The notes under the pieces are model-generated. The model searched no databases. It had not been told where the DNA came from and saw only the letters and a program-made list of their open reading frames with translations. Shown one piece after another: positions 1 to 8,328 of a stretch of 64,000 bases of DNA (position 1 is its first letter; each line of letters starts with the position of its first letter). The DNA is from Pontimicrobium aquaticum (GTDB taxonomy: Bacteria > Bacteroidota > Bacteroidia > Flavobacteriales > Flavobacteriaceae), in assembly GCF_005047595.1 (NCBI RefSeq), contig NZ_SUPL01000001.1, positions 248,001 through 312,000 on the forward strand. Direction: 5' to 3'. The translations under genes and the position numbers were made by a program.

Positions 1-687
1 ATAGCTTTTAATCTTCTTATATTGATTGACTGCGTTTTTTTGCACACTCACCTTGGCAACTTTAATGATTGAATCTTTTAGTGCTTTTGAAAACGAGTCT
101 GGTAGGTTTTGGAATGGCTTATAAAATTCGCTTTTAGTAACATCTGAAACGATGTGCTTATCATACGTAATTTCATAATTATTAAACACTGCTTTTGGTT
201 GTGAAATACCTTCTTTAACTCCTGCTCTTAATAAATCTAAATTATAATCAACTCGTTGTGGCAACTCTTCAAGCTGCTCTAAATATTTAATGACTTGCTC
301 TTTGTTTTTGAATGTCCTATTAGCCATTCTACTTAAATTCAAATGAAAAGCTCTCTCATTTGTAATAGGATTCAAGTACATCTTAAACGTATGCGTATCT
401 ATTTTATCCTGTAATACAAACAGTAGTAACTCTCTTGAAATTTGCTCAGATTCTGATAAGCCTTCAACACTAACTTTTTCTAATTCTGCTTTGAGTGATT
501 TTGCAAAATCCGATTCTTCTTGATAGTATTTAATAGTGTTTTCAACAGATTCATTGCGCTTGAAATCGTAATTTCTATCTGCTTCATATTTTGCAATAAT
601 GTCATTCAATTTATCGGAATTCGAAGAAGCTTTAAAAGCTAAAATTCCAAATAAAACGAAGACAACTAAATACTTGAGCAATTTCAT
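1..687 (-). CDS. DUF885 family protein, C-terminus cut by window edge
   Basis: Open minus-strand frame of 229 codons from an ATG at 687 to the window edge, with no stop. It opens with a signal-peptide-like stretch (MKLLKYLVVFVLFGILAF), then a helical, charged region with the look of DUF885 proteins, which are putative metal-dependent carboxypeptidase-like enzymes exported by many Bacteroidota. The catalytic C-terminal half lies outside the window, so activity cannot be judged. It starts 11 bp after the stop of the aldehyde dehydrogenase gene and probably is the distal gene of the same operon. The family call is from sequence appearance; medium certainty. Confidence 0.7.
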   Translation of the reverse strand, partial: MKLLKYLVVFVLFGILAFKASSNSDKLNDIIAKYEADRNYDFKRNESVENTIKYYQEESDFAKSLKAELEKVSVEGLSESEQISRELLLFVLQDKIDTHTFKMYLNPITNERAFHLNLSRMANRTFKNKEQVIKYLEQLEELPQRVDYNLDLLRAGVKEGISQPKAVFNNYEITYDKHIVSDVTKSEFYKPFQNLPDSFSKALKDSIIKVAKVSVQKNAVNQYKKIKSY

Positions 688-698
688 AATTATTCTTT

Positions 699-2282
699 TT
701 AAATTTTTTGGCTAGTTAGTTTGCCATTAACATTTCGAATAATTCCTAATGGGTTTTCATTTTTTAACTCATCTGGAAGTAAGTCATTTGGCCAATCTTG
801 AAAGCTAAATGGTCTTACAAATCGTTTAATCGAATCTACACCAACCGCTGTAAATCTCGAATCTGTTGATGCTGGATAAGGTCCTCCATGTAGCATTGAA
901 GGACACACCTCAACACCAGTTGGAACTCCATTGAATATAATGCGTCCAACTCTATTTTGAAGCGCATTAACAACGTTAGAGTATTCTGCTACTTCATTAT
1001 CATCTGAAATAATAGTTCCAGTAAGTTGTCCTTCTAAATTAGAAATAATATCTTCTAATTGTTGTTTGTCTTCACACTGTACAACTAACGAAAATGGTCC
1101 AAATACTTCGTGATGTAATGTTGGATTATTTAAAAAAGTATCTCCTTCAACAGTTGTCACAACTTGTCTGGCATAATTAGGTTCTACATCATTTTCATAA
1201 CCAGCTAATACTTTTATTCCGCTTTGTGATAATGCTTTAGATTTATTGGTTTCATATGCTCCAGCAATATTTGGATGCAACATACAAGACGGTTCAACTT
1301 TTACGATTTCTTCAGCTAAAGTATTCACAAAACTGGTCAACCCTGCAGATTTCACACCAATAATCAAACCTGGATTTGTACAAAACTGCCCTGTTCCTAA
1401 AGTAATTGAGCCTGCATACGTTTTAGCAATTGTTTCAGCTCTATTATTTAATGCTTGTGGCAAAATAACAACTGGATTAATACTTCCCATTTCAGCAAAT
1501 ACTGGAATTGGTTCATCTCGTTTTGCAGCTAAATCGTATAATGCGCGACCACCATGAATACTGCCTGTAAAACCAACTGCCTTCACTTTAGGATGCTGTA
1601 CTAATTGTTGTCCAACTTCTATTCCGCTAGAATTAAGGTTAGAAAATACACCATTAGGCATACCAGTTTTTTCTGCAGCCTTAATCACTGCACTACTAAC
1701 CATTTCGCCTGTTGCTGCATGCATTGGATGCGATTTTACAATTACAGGGCATCCTGATGCAATGGCTGCTGCTGTATCTCCTCCTGCTGTTGAAAATGCG
1801 AATGGAAAGTTGGATGCTCCAAAAACAACAACTGGTCCTAAAGGCACATTCATTTTTCGTAAATCTACTTTGGGTAGTGGTTTTCTATCTGGTTGTGCAG
1901 TATCTATAGATGCATCTACCCAATTACCTTCTTCTACATGATTCGCAAAAGCACGTAATTGCCCAAGTGTTCTTCCTCTTTCTCCCTTGGCTCTTCCATT
2001 CGGCAATCCACTTTCTGAAGAATAAACCTGTAATAACTCATCGCCTAATGCTTCTATTTCGTCTGCAATAGCTCTAAGGAATTGTGCTTTTTTTGCTCCT
2101 GAAGTTTTGGAATATGTTTTGAAAGCTTCAGTAGCTAATTCTGCTGCTTGATTAACCTCATCTTGAGAAGCCTCAGTTATTTCCCATTGGTTTTCTATGT
2201 TCAACAAAGGGTTAAACGTTTTGAACGTTTTGCTTCCTTTGGCTGATAGTTGATTTCCTATATAATTTTTCCCTGTTATCAT
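699..2282 (-). CDS. Aldehyde dehydrogenase (NADP+), probable 2-oxoglutarate-semialdehyde dehydrogenase
   Basis: A 527-residue ALDH-superfamily enzyme of the length typical of alpha-ketoglutaric semialdehyde dehydrogenases. The catalytic cysteine sits in GTGQFCTNPG and the general-base glutamate in VFAEMGSINP; the nucleotide-binding part includes VVVFGASNFPFAFS and GFTGSIHGG. It would oxidise 2,5-dioxopentanoate to 2-oxoglutarate, the last step of hydroxyproline and some pentose/aldarate routes. The start overlaps the stop of the upstream DUF1272 gene in an ATGA, showing translational coupling, and a DHDPS-like lyase lies upstream, which supports the substrate inference. The exact substrate is inferred; the ALDH identity is clear. 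Confidence 0.9.
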   Translation of the reverse strand: MITGKNYIGNQLSAKGSKTFKTFNPLLNIENQWEITEASQDEVNQAAELATEAFKTYSKTSGAKKAQFLRAIADEIEALGDELLQVYSSESGLPNGRAKGERGRTLGQLRAFANHVEEGNWVDASIDTAQPDRKPLPKVDLRKMNVPLGPVVVFGASNFPFAFSTAGGDTAAAIASGCPVIVKSHPMHAATGEMVSSAVIKAAEKTGMPNGVFSNLNSSGIEVGQQLVQHPKVKAVGFTGSIHGGRALYDLAAKRDEPIPVFAEMGSINPVVILPQALNNRAETIAKTYAGSITLGTGQFCTNPGLIIGVKSAGLTSFVNTLAEEIVKVEPSCMLHPNIAGAYETNKSKALSQSGIKVLAGYENDVEPNYARQVVTTVEGDTFLNNPTLHHEVFGPFSLVVQCEDKQQLEDIISNLEGQLTGTIISDDNEVAEYSNVVNALQNRVGRIIFNGVPTGVEVCPSMLHGGPYPASTDSRFTAVGVDSIKRFVRPFSFQDWPNDLLPDELKNENPLGIIRNVNGKLTSQKI

Positions 2283-2545
2283 TGATTTTCAATTCTTTTT
2301 AGGTGAGTTTCAACATCGACAGGTTTATGTACTATTTTGGTTGAAACTGGATATTTTTCTAATAAATTTTTTGGTCTAATTGGTCGTTTTTCAAAACCAC
2401 CTCCACAATTTGGGCATACATGCTGTAATACACTCTCAACACAATCTTTACAGTAGGTACATTCAAACGTACAAATCATTGCCTCACTAGAATCGTGTGG
2501 CAATGATTTGTTGCAATGTTCGCATGTTGGTCTTATTTCTAACAT
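2279..2545 (-). CDS. DUF1272 zinc-binding protein
   Basis: An 88-residue cysteine-rich protein: CEHCNKSLP, CTFECTYCKDC and CPNCGG give four CxxC-like knuckles arranged as in DUF1272, a RING/zinc-ribbon-like family of unknown role. It lies between the lyase (12-bp gap) and the dehydrogenase (4-bp overlap), so it is co-translated with a catabolic pathway. It has no signal peptide and should be cytosolic. Family membership is well supported by the cysteine pattern; function is unknown. Confidence 0.85.
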   Translation of the reverse strand: MLEIRPTCEHCNKSLPHDSSEAMICTFECTYCKDCVESVLQHVCPNCGGGFEKRPIRPKNLLEKYPVSTKIVHKPVDVETHLKRIENQ

Positions 2546-2556
2546 ATATTACATAA

Positions 2557-3483
2557 CTATACTAACTCTTGTAAATTCTTATATTCTGGAAGTGTTGGTC
2601 TGGTTCGCATTCCTTTAGCAATAATTGCTAGTACTTTTGTTCTTTCTTCTCCAAAAAGAGGTAAACGTGGTGCACGTACATTTTCGGTTCCTATTCCAGT
2701 AGCTACTTCAGCTAGCTTGATATTTTGTACTAATTTAGGGTTAATATCTAACTCTAGCAATGGTAAAAACCATCTATAAATTGCTAAAGCTTCTTGTATT
2801 CTTCCTGCTTTTTGCAGTTCGTAAATAGCAACGGTTTCTCGTGGAAAAGCACAAACCAAACCTGCTATCCATCCATCGGCTCCCATTAATAAACTTTCTA
2901 ATGCTAAAGTGTCAACTCCAGTCATTATTTTAAGCCTATCTCCAAATCTGTTTTTTATTCTCGTTACATTAGATATATCTCTAGTTGATTCTTTTACAGC
3001 TTCTATATTATCACATTTTAAGAGCTCATCAAACATATCTAAAGTCACTTCAATTTTATAATCTACAGGATTATTATACACCATAATTGGCAACGATGTA
3101 TTGTTAGCAACTGCTTTAAAATATTCTACGGTTTCTCTATCTCCGGCTTTATAGCGCATTGGAGGTAACATCATTAAACCTTTTGCACCATCATCTTCTG
3201 CTTTTTTCGCCGCTGCAATAGCTCCTTTAGTTGATTGCTCAGCTACATTCATTAACACAGGAACTTTTCCGTTAACTATTTTAACTGTTTCTTGTGTTAG
3301 AATGCTTTTTTCCTCATCTAATAAGGTACTTGCTTCTCCTAGGGTTCCTCCTAAAACAATACCGTGGACTCCAGCATCTAATTGTGCTTTGATATTGGTT
3401 TCAAACATTTGTAAATCTAAAACATCATCATTTGTGAACTTTGTTGTTACTGCAGGCATTACGCCTTTCCATTTTAAACTCAT
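2557..3483 (-). CDS. Dihydrodipicolinate synthase family lyase/deaminase
   Basis: A 308-residue TIM-barrel aldolase of the DapA/NAL superfamily. The phosphate/carboxylate-binding loop reads GGTLGEAS, the catalytic tyrosine is in MVYNNPVDY, and the Schiff-base lysine is in EAVKESTRD. The pairing with an ALDH of the 2-oxoglutarate-semialdehyde type points to 1-pyrroline-4-hydroxy-2-carboxylate deaminase or 5-dehydro-4-deoxyglucarate dehydratase rather than lysine biosynthesis. It is the first gene of a four-gene minus-strand operon and faces a divergent AraC regulator across 138 bp. Superfamily is certain; the reaction is inferred from context. Confidence 0.87.
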   Translation of the reverse strand: MSLKWKGVMPAVTTKFTNDDVLDLQMFETNIKAQLDAGVHGIVLGGTLGEASTLLDEEKSILTQETVKIVNGKVPVLMNVAEQSTKGAIAAAKKAEDDGAKGLMMLPPMRYKAGDRETVEYFKAVANNTSLPIMVYNNPVDYKIEVTLDMFDELLKCDNIEAVKESTRDISNVTRIKNRFGDRLKIMTGVDTLALESLLMGADGWIAGLVCAFPRETVAIYELQKAGRIQEALAIYRWFLPLLELDINPKLVQNIKLAEVATGIGTENVRAPRLPLFGEERTKVLAIIAKGMRTRPTLPEYKNLQELV

Positions 3484-3621
3484 TATACTAAATTTTGTTT
3501 TGATAAAAGTAGCATGGATTTTAAATAAAATATAATGTTTCTTTATCCATAATTTATACTATATTATCCTTAAATATTATTAATTATAATATATTGAATA
3601 TTATTTACATATTTTAGTGAT
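3484..3621. promoter_or_regulatory. Divergent control region between catabolic operon and AraC gene
   Basis: A 138-bp, very AT-rich gap holds both start regions: the operon runs left from 3483 and the regulator right from 3622. The pair of AATATT-like tracts at about 3590-3606 may include AraC-protein half-sites, but no clear repeat or perfect -7 box was found, so only the location supports the call. Confidence 0.4.
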
Positions 3622-4470
3622 ATGAAAGTATTACCGTTTCAAATACCAAAACCAGAATATCATGCACTAATTTATCAAGAAGATAAAGAACTAGTGTTCT
3701 ATGATAAGTTTCATCAGCATGAAGAAATTCAGGTGAGTTTTATTGCCGAAGGTGAAGGTACTCTTGTGGTTGGAGACACCATTAACTACTACAAAAAAGG
3801 TGATCTTCTTGCTATTGGAAGCAACTTACCACATGTTTTTAAAAGTGATATCTCATTAAATAAAGCTTCAGAAATGTTGACCCTATTTTTTTCAAAAGAT
3901 GCCTTTGGAACCTCTTTTTTTGAACTAGAAGAATTAAGGGATCTAAAACCTTTTTTTAAAAAGGTTAATTACGGATTTAAGGTATCTCCAAAATCAAAAA
4001 TCCTTGAAACTTATTTTCTACAATTAGCTAAAAGCAGTAAACTGCAACGTTTTATCATACTGCTAGAAGTTTTAAAAACGCTTTCAAAATCTAGAACACA
4101 ACCGTTATCTTCTTTTATATATGACAAAAAATATACTGATAGCGAAGGGAAACGTATGAGAGATGTTATGGATTTTACCATGCAGAATTATCATCAACAA
4201 ATTAGTTTGGACGATGTGGCTCAAGTTTCATCTATGACAAAAAATGCGTTTTGTAAATACTTTAAAAAGCGTACTAACAAATCTTATTTTACCTTTTTAA
4301 ACGAGTTACGTATTGAAAATGCGTGTAAATTGCTCATATCAGAAGAAAGGTTGCTAATTGCAGACATTGCAGAAAAATCTGGATTTAATAATATCTCTAA
4401 TTTTAATAGGCAATTTAAAACTATTAGGAAAATGTCGCCATCAGAATTTCGAAAAGCTAAAGTTGTTTAA
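3622..4470 (+). CDS. AraC-family transcriptional regulator
   Basis: A 282-residue regulator with an N-terminal cupin sensor (HQHEEIQVSFIAEGEGTLVVG, residues about 32-52) and a C-terminal double helix-turn-helix (residues about 180-280: ISLDDVAQVSSMTKNAFCKYF, then IADIAEKSGFNNISNFNRQF and the P-S-E-F-R signature). The divergent position next to the lyase/dehydrogenase operon suggests that it senses that pathway's substrate and controls it. Start chosen as the first ATG, consistent with the complete cupin fold. Target is inferred. Confidence 0.9.
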   Translation: MKVLPFQIPKPEYHALIYQEDKELVFYDKFHQHEEIQVSFIAEGEGTLVVGDTINYYKKGDLLAIGSNLPHVFKSDISLNKASEMLTLFFSKDAFGTSFFELEELRDLKPFFKKVNYGFKVSPKSKILETYFLQLAKSSKLQRFIILLEVLKTLSKSRTQPLSSFIYDKKYTDSEGKRMRDVMDFTMQNYHQQISLDDVAQVSSMTKNAFCKYFKKRTNKSYFTFLNELRIENACKLLISEERLLIADIAEKSGFNNISNFNRQFKTIRKMSPSEFRKAKVV

Positions 4471-4519
4471 TCGATTCTATAAAAAATCATAACAGTTTAA
4501 TTAGAGGTAACTTTTAAGC

Positions 4520-5740
4520 CTAATCTAACTCCTTTAGTTTAGCTTGAGCATCTTGATTTCCATCTATTTTGACGGCTTTTTTATAGTTTGTAACTGCCTC
4601 TGATTTATTTTTTTGGGATAAAAAATAATTACCTAAAGCAACAAAACTTTTTGACTCATTAGGATAAAAATTGGCATTCATTTCTAAATAGGCTAAGGAT
4701 TTTTTAGGAAGGTTATGGCCATCTAACATAAAGAAACCAATGTCGTTGAGCATTTGCCATTCTGGTTTTACTTCACGCTTTAAACGAGTACTTAATTTTT
4801 TATAATGCGAATAAAACGGTTCTGTTAATTCTTTGGCAGTATATGCTTTTGGTGTGTTAAAACGCCACATCTCTGGGAATGGAAACCAAGAGAAAACAGA
4901 TCGTAATCCATTATATTGAGCTGGAACAACAACACTTCCATGATCTTCATCATTAAAATATTCCCAAGTAAAATTAAGCATTTCACTATTTTTTACTAAT
5001 ACATCATGAAACTTTAGATTTGCTCTAATCTGTTCAGTAGGAACTGTTTTATCTTTTCTCACCTTAACTGTATCCATTTCTTTTCCAATACTATTTGCTA
5101 CAGCTATATATAATGACTTTTCCTTTTTATTTCCTTTACTTATTTGGTCTTGAGTTGCTTTTACTAGATTTTCTTTATCCCACCAAAGACTTGGATCTAT
5201 TGCTAAATAATTATCAAAAGAGTTTTCGTGATACAAATAAGAGTAAAGCACAAAGAGACCGCCCGTTGAGTGACCAATAATTGTGTTGTTGTTTTCTGTT
5301 GGATATTTATTATTTATAAATGGTTTTAATTCTTTGTCTATAAATTTTATAAAATTACTAGCACCTCCTGAAGTTTCCGATTTGTGCCCACGTTGAAAAG
5401 GCACATTGGTATGTGTAAAATCTCTTGTTCTGTCAGTATTTGTAATACCAACAATAATAGATTTAGGAGTTTTAAAAGGTATTAATTGTTTTTGCATTCC
5501 GGTAACAACATAGAAAAGTTGGGATGCATCTAAGATGTATATAACAGGATATTTTTCACTATTATCAAAATCTTCGGGTAAGTGTATCCAAATTTTCCTT
5601 TGTTCTTTTAGTATATTAGAATACAAGCTATCAACTTCTCCTATTACTATTTGCATTTCGCTATTTTGATCAAACTGTGCTATTCCTTTGAAGCATAAGC
5701 ACAATATAATTGTTGTAATTATAATTTTAAGCTTTCTCAT
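4520..5740 (-). CDS. Exported esterase (Fes/EsterD-like alpha/beta hydrolase) with C-terminal TPRs
   Basis: A 406-residue protein with a signal peptide ending near KGIAQ, an alpha/beta-hydrolase domain (nucleophile elbow GHSTGG, residues about 150-155; late DEDHGS carrying the probable catalytic histidine) and a short C-terminal TPR tail (SFVALGNYFLSQKNKSEA). This matches the putative esterase family that includes enterochelin esterase-like hydrolases, which in Bacteroidota often act on small esters in the periplasm. It is convergent with the AraC gene and has no operon partner. Substrate unknown. Confidence 0.85.
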   Translation of the reverse strand: MRKLKIIITTIILCLCFKGIAQFDQNSEMQIVIGEVDSLYSNILKEQRKIWIHLPEDFDNSEKYPVIYILDASQLFYVVTGMQKQLIPFKTPKSIIVGITNTDRTRDFTHTNVPFQRGHKSETSGGASNFIKFIDKELKPFINNKYPTENNNTIIGHSTGGLFVLYSYLYHENSFDNYLAIDPSLWWDKENLVKATQDQISKGNKKEKSLYIAVANSIGKEMDTVKVRKDKTVPTEQIRANLKFHDVLVKNSEMLNFTWEYFNDEDHGSVVVPAQYNGLRSVFSWFPFPEMWRFNTPKAYTAKELTEPFYSHYKKLSTRLKREVKPEWQMLNDIGFFMLDGHNLPKKSLAYLEMNANFYPNESKSFVALGNYFLSQKNKSEAVTNYKKAVKIDGNQDAQAKLKELD

Positions 5741-5940
5741 TTGATTGGTTGGCTTTAGTCTTTAACTAAGCAGTGTTATCAATAATAATGCCAGATACAA
5801 ACACATTTTTTACTTTAATTTATTGAAATTAGAATACGTTTTTCAAACTATCTTTAACTTAAAAACAGAACTAAGCCATTTACAATAATTGAGCGAAGTA
5901 TTAATTCAAATATTAAATCCAAATTGCTTTAATTTTGACT

Positions 5941-6519
5941 TTATATTTTTTTAACGTAATCGGTAATAATTACAATTTGGGTTGGTCCAACTTTGCCTTC
6001 GATATATTTTTCATTATCTCTATCTAAACGAATATTTCTAACAGCAGTTCCTTGCTTTGCAACCATACTTGAACCTTTTACTTTCAAGTCTTTTATAAGC
6101 ACTACAGAATCACCAGCTTCTAAAACTACACCATTAACATCACGATGTATTACTTTATTTGAGTCGTCTTCACCTTCGCCAGTTGCTTTTGCAAATTCTA
6201 GGATTTCTTCATCTAAATACATCATATCCAATAAGTCTTGTGGCCAACCTTTGCTTTTTAATCTTGAAAGCATTCTCCAAGCCATTACTTGAACAGGACG
6301 ATGTTCACTCCACATACTATCGTTTAAGCATCTCCAGTGATTTGCATCTGTGATTTCTGGATTATCAATTTGCTCAACACATGTTTTACAAGCCATTAGT
6401 GCGTTATCCAAACTTTCATCTTTTGATGGAGGCACTACATACACTTGAAGGTTTTCGTTACTTGAACATAACTCACATTTTTCTTGACTTCTCTTTTTTA
6501 GTTCTCTTTCTAAACTCAT
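5941..6519 (-). CDS. PhnA domain protein
   Basis: A 192-residue protein with an N-terminal zinc ribbon (CELCSSNENLQVYVVPP ... CKTC) and a C-terminal SH3-like PhnA core (GDSVVLIKDLKVKGSS, then KVGPTQIVIITDYVKK). Despite the name, PhnA proteins are not shown to be phosphonatases in most bacteria; the role is uncertain. It is followed by a MmcQ/YjbR gene 422 bp upstream on the same strand, but the gap is too small to exclude separate transcription. Family recognition is strong from the C-terminal core. Confidence 0.88.
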   Translation of the reverse strand: MSLERELKKRSQEKCELCSSNENLQVYVVPPSKDESLDNALMACKTCVEQIDNPEITDANHWRCLNDSMWSEHRPVQVMAWRMLSRLKSKGWPQDLLDMMYLDEEILEFAKATGEGEDDSNKVIHRDVNGVVLEAGDSVVLIKDLKVKGSSMVAKQGTAVRNIRLDRDNEKYIEGKVGPTQIVIITDYVKKI

Positions 6520-6569
6520 CTTTTTAGCTTCTAGATTTAAAATGCAATAATACAGTTATATAATTGTTT

Positions 6570-6941
6570 CTACAAGTTGTTAAGCTCTTCTCGAAGCTTC
6601 TTTGTCATTCCTTTTACAACCATATCGTAACTATGATCTATGAGTTCTAAAATCAATTTTGGCGGCAGTTCATTTTTATGAATAGCTAAAGTATTCCAAT
6701 GTTTATTACTCACATAAGGTCCAGCGTAAACACTCTCGTAGCTATCTCTTAATTCCTCTGTATATTCTGGATCACATTTTACGGTAATAGCAGCTTCTCC
6801 TTTTTCAAACTTGTCTAAAGGTGCCATTAAAAACATTTTATTCATTACTTTAAATACAAGTGTATTTTCATCAAACGGAAAACTTTCAGTCGCAGCTTTT
6901 TTTGATAAGCAATGATCTCTTATTTGGTCTATGTGCATCAA
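6570..6941 (-). CDS. MmcQ/YjbR family DNA-binding protein
   Basis: A 123-residue protein with the family's pattern: an N-terminal MHIDQIRDHCLSKKAATESFPF start, a central beta sheet (LVFKVMNKMFLMAPL) and the late NKHWNTLAI and LIDHSYDMVVKGM segments. YjbR-like proteins have a double-wing/CyaY-like fold and are often called DNA-binding, with little functional proof. The start overlaps the stop of the DUF4230 gene by 4 bp, so the two are coupled. M2 is an equally likely start. Confidence 0.88.
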   Translation of the reverse strand: MMHIDQIRDHCLSKKAATESFPFDENTLVFKVMNKMFLMAPLDKFEKGEAAITVKCDPEYTEELRDSYESVYAGPYVSNKHWNTLAIHKNELPPKLILELIDHSYDMVVKGMTKKLREELNNL

Positions 6942-7546
6942 TCTATGAGTTTTTGGTCTTTATCTTGAATTTTTAAGGATCCATAATCTAGTTTCCAACC
7001 AATAGTTTGCACAATATTTTCTATTAATAAAATTGCTTCTAAGGCTTCTTTTTGTGCAGCTTGATACAAACCACTTTCAGGAATTTTATCTTTTATATGA
7101 ATCTTAGCTTCGTTCTGCAAATCGGTAAGATCGTTTGCTTCAAATTTATTGAAGTATCCATCTTTTTTATCGTAATAATCTAAGGTGGTTTCGATTGATA
7201 ATACTTCAGCTTCAGGAAAATTTTGTAATACAAGCGTTTTAGTATTCGCGTTTGCTTTCATTTCTATTTTAGATAAATCAAATCCTATGTAGGCTTTAGC
7301 ATTAACCACAACAAGTGCCTTTTTTTTACTAGTGATAAGCTTTAAGAATTTTTGCTTGACATCTTGATAATGATATATTTCTGCGAAATCACCTTCAACT
7401 GTTATGAATTTGCAAACGCTTTTAACTTTATCTAATAGTATAACAGATTGTGAATTAGCCAATTTTTTTGACTGCTGAAATTTTAAAAAAACAATGACAC
7501 CTACTGTTAATAAAACACCTACTACTAATCCTAAAATCGCTTCCAT
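6938..7546 (-). CDS. DUF4230 membrane-anchored protein
   Basis: Starting from the ATG at 7546 gives a 202-residue protein with one N-terminal membrane anchor (MEAILGLVVGVLLTVGVIVFL) and a mostly beta extracytoplasmic domain (residues about 35-200) with the DUF4230 look. A longer frame to 7609 exists but would overlap the cyclase gene by 62 bp and put 21 unlike residues before the anchor, so the later start is preferred; it leaves 1 bp after the cyclase stop. Function unknown. Confidence 0.8.
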   Translation of the reverse strand: MEAILGLVVGVLLTVGVIVFLKFQQSKKLANSQSVILLDKVKSVCKFITVEGDFAEIYHYQDVKQKFLKLITSKKKALVVVNAKAYIGFDLSKIEMKANANTKTLVLQNFPEAEVLSIETTLDYYDKKDGYFNKFEANDLTDLQNEAKIHIKDKIPESGLYQAAQKEALEAILLIENIVQTIGWKLDYGSLKIQDKDQKLID

Positions 7547-7547
7547 T

Positions 7548-8297
7548 TTATTCGTATAACTTATATAAAACAGGTTTACTTGGAGTCGCATCATTCTCAA
7601 ATGGTGCAATTTGAAGGTTTAATATGTACTTACCATCTTCAATGGTATTTGGTACAAAAATAAATTCTGTGATAGTTGCTTCAGTGCGTATTTTTCCATC
7701 GGTATTCCAAAAAGCATTATGTGAAAGTAATTCGCCATCATCTCGCTCTCTATCTACACTTGGTAAGTCTATAAGCAAATGTTTAACACCTTTATTTTTT
7801 AAATAAATAGCTGCTTCTTCCAATAAATATGGTGGGTTTGTATTTGAATATTGCTGCGTTAGTTTTTCCTTGGTATTAGGCAACGTTCTAATAATCACTG
7901 CTTCGCGTTTCTTGTTGCCAATAGCAAAACGTAATTGTTTTGCTGAAATAACAAAATCGTCAGCTAGCTTTTCAGGTGCTACAGTTACCACTTCAGCTAC
8001 AAAAAAGAACTGTTTTAAACATTGATTAATGCTGTATTTCTTTTCAGTAATATGTCCAACACACTCGGTATGTGTACCATGAGCATGCGGATTAAACTTT
8101 ATATTATTGAAATTTACAGGAGCTCCATGTTTTACGCTTACAATAAAATCGTCCATTTCAACAGGTTCAATACTTGGTTCATTAATATACCAAGCATTTA
8201 CGTTGCTTTTTGTGGCACGTAGAGGAATTGAAATATCTAAAGGTTTATCAATATAAATGGCGTAGGTACGACTGTTTACGTTTATAACTGCTTTCAT
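7548..8297 (-). CDS. Cyclase family metal-dependent hydrolase (kynurenine formamidase-like)
   Basis: A 249-residue enzyme carrying the family's metal motif as HAHGTHTECVGH (residues about 71-82) and the second block DLPSVDRERDDGELLSHNAFW. Members hydrolyse N-formylkynurenine or cyclic amides using metal bound by these histidines. No tryptophan-degradation genes are next to it, so kynurenine formamidase activity is only one option. First gene of a probable run with DUF4230 and YjbR genes (1 bp and -4 bp spacing). Confidence 0.87.
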   Translation of the reverse strand: MKAVINVNSRTYAIYIDKPLDISIPLRATKSNVNAWYINEPSIEPVEMDDFIVSVKHGAPVNFNNIKFNPHAHGTHTECVGHITEKKYSINQCLKQFFFVAEVVTVAPEKLADDFVISAKQLRFAIGNKKREAVIIRTLPNTKEKLTQQYSNTNPPYLLEEAAIYLKNKGVKHLLIDLPSVDRERDDGELLSHNAFWNTDGKIRTEATITEFIFVPNTIEDGKYILNLQIAPFENDATPSKPVLYKLYE

Positions 8298-8328
8298 GTA
8301 ATATGGTTGTTAAGCGTAAATTTAAGGA

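Noticed and set aside
6938-7609. DUF4230 start at 7609
   Set aside because: It would overlap the cyclase gene by 62 bp and place 21 atypical residues before the membrane anchor; the ATG at 7546 gives a clean signal anchor and 1-bp spacing.
8022-8222. Plus-strand short frame opposite the cyclase gene
   Set aside because: Antisense shadow of a gene with clear catalytic motifs.
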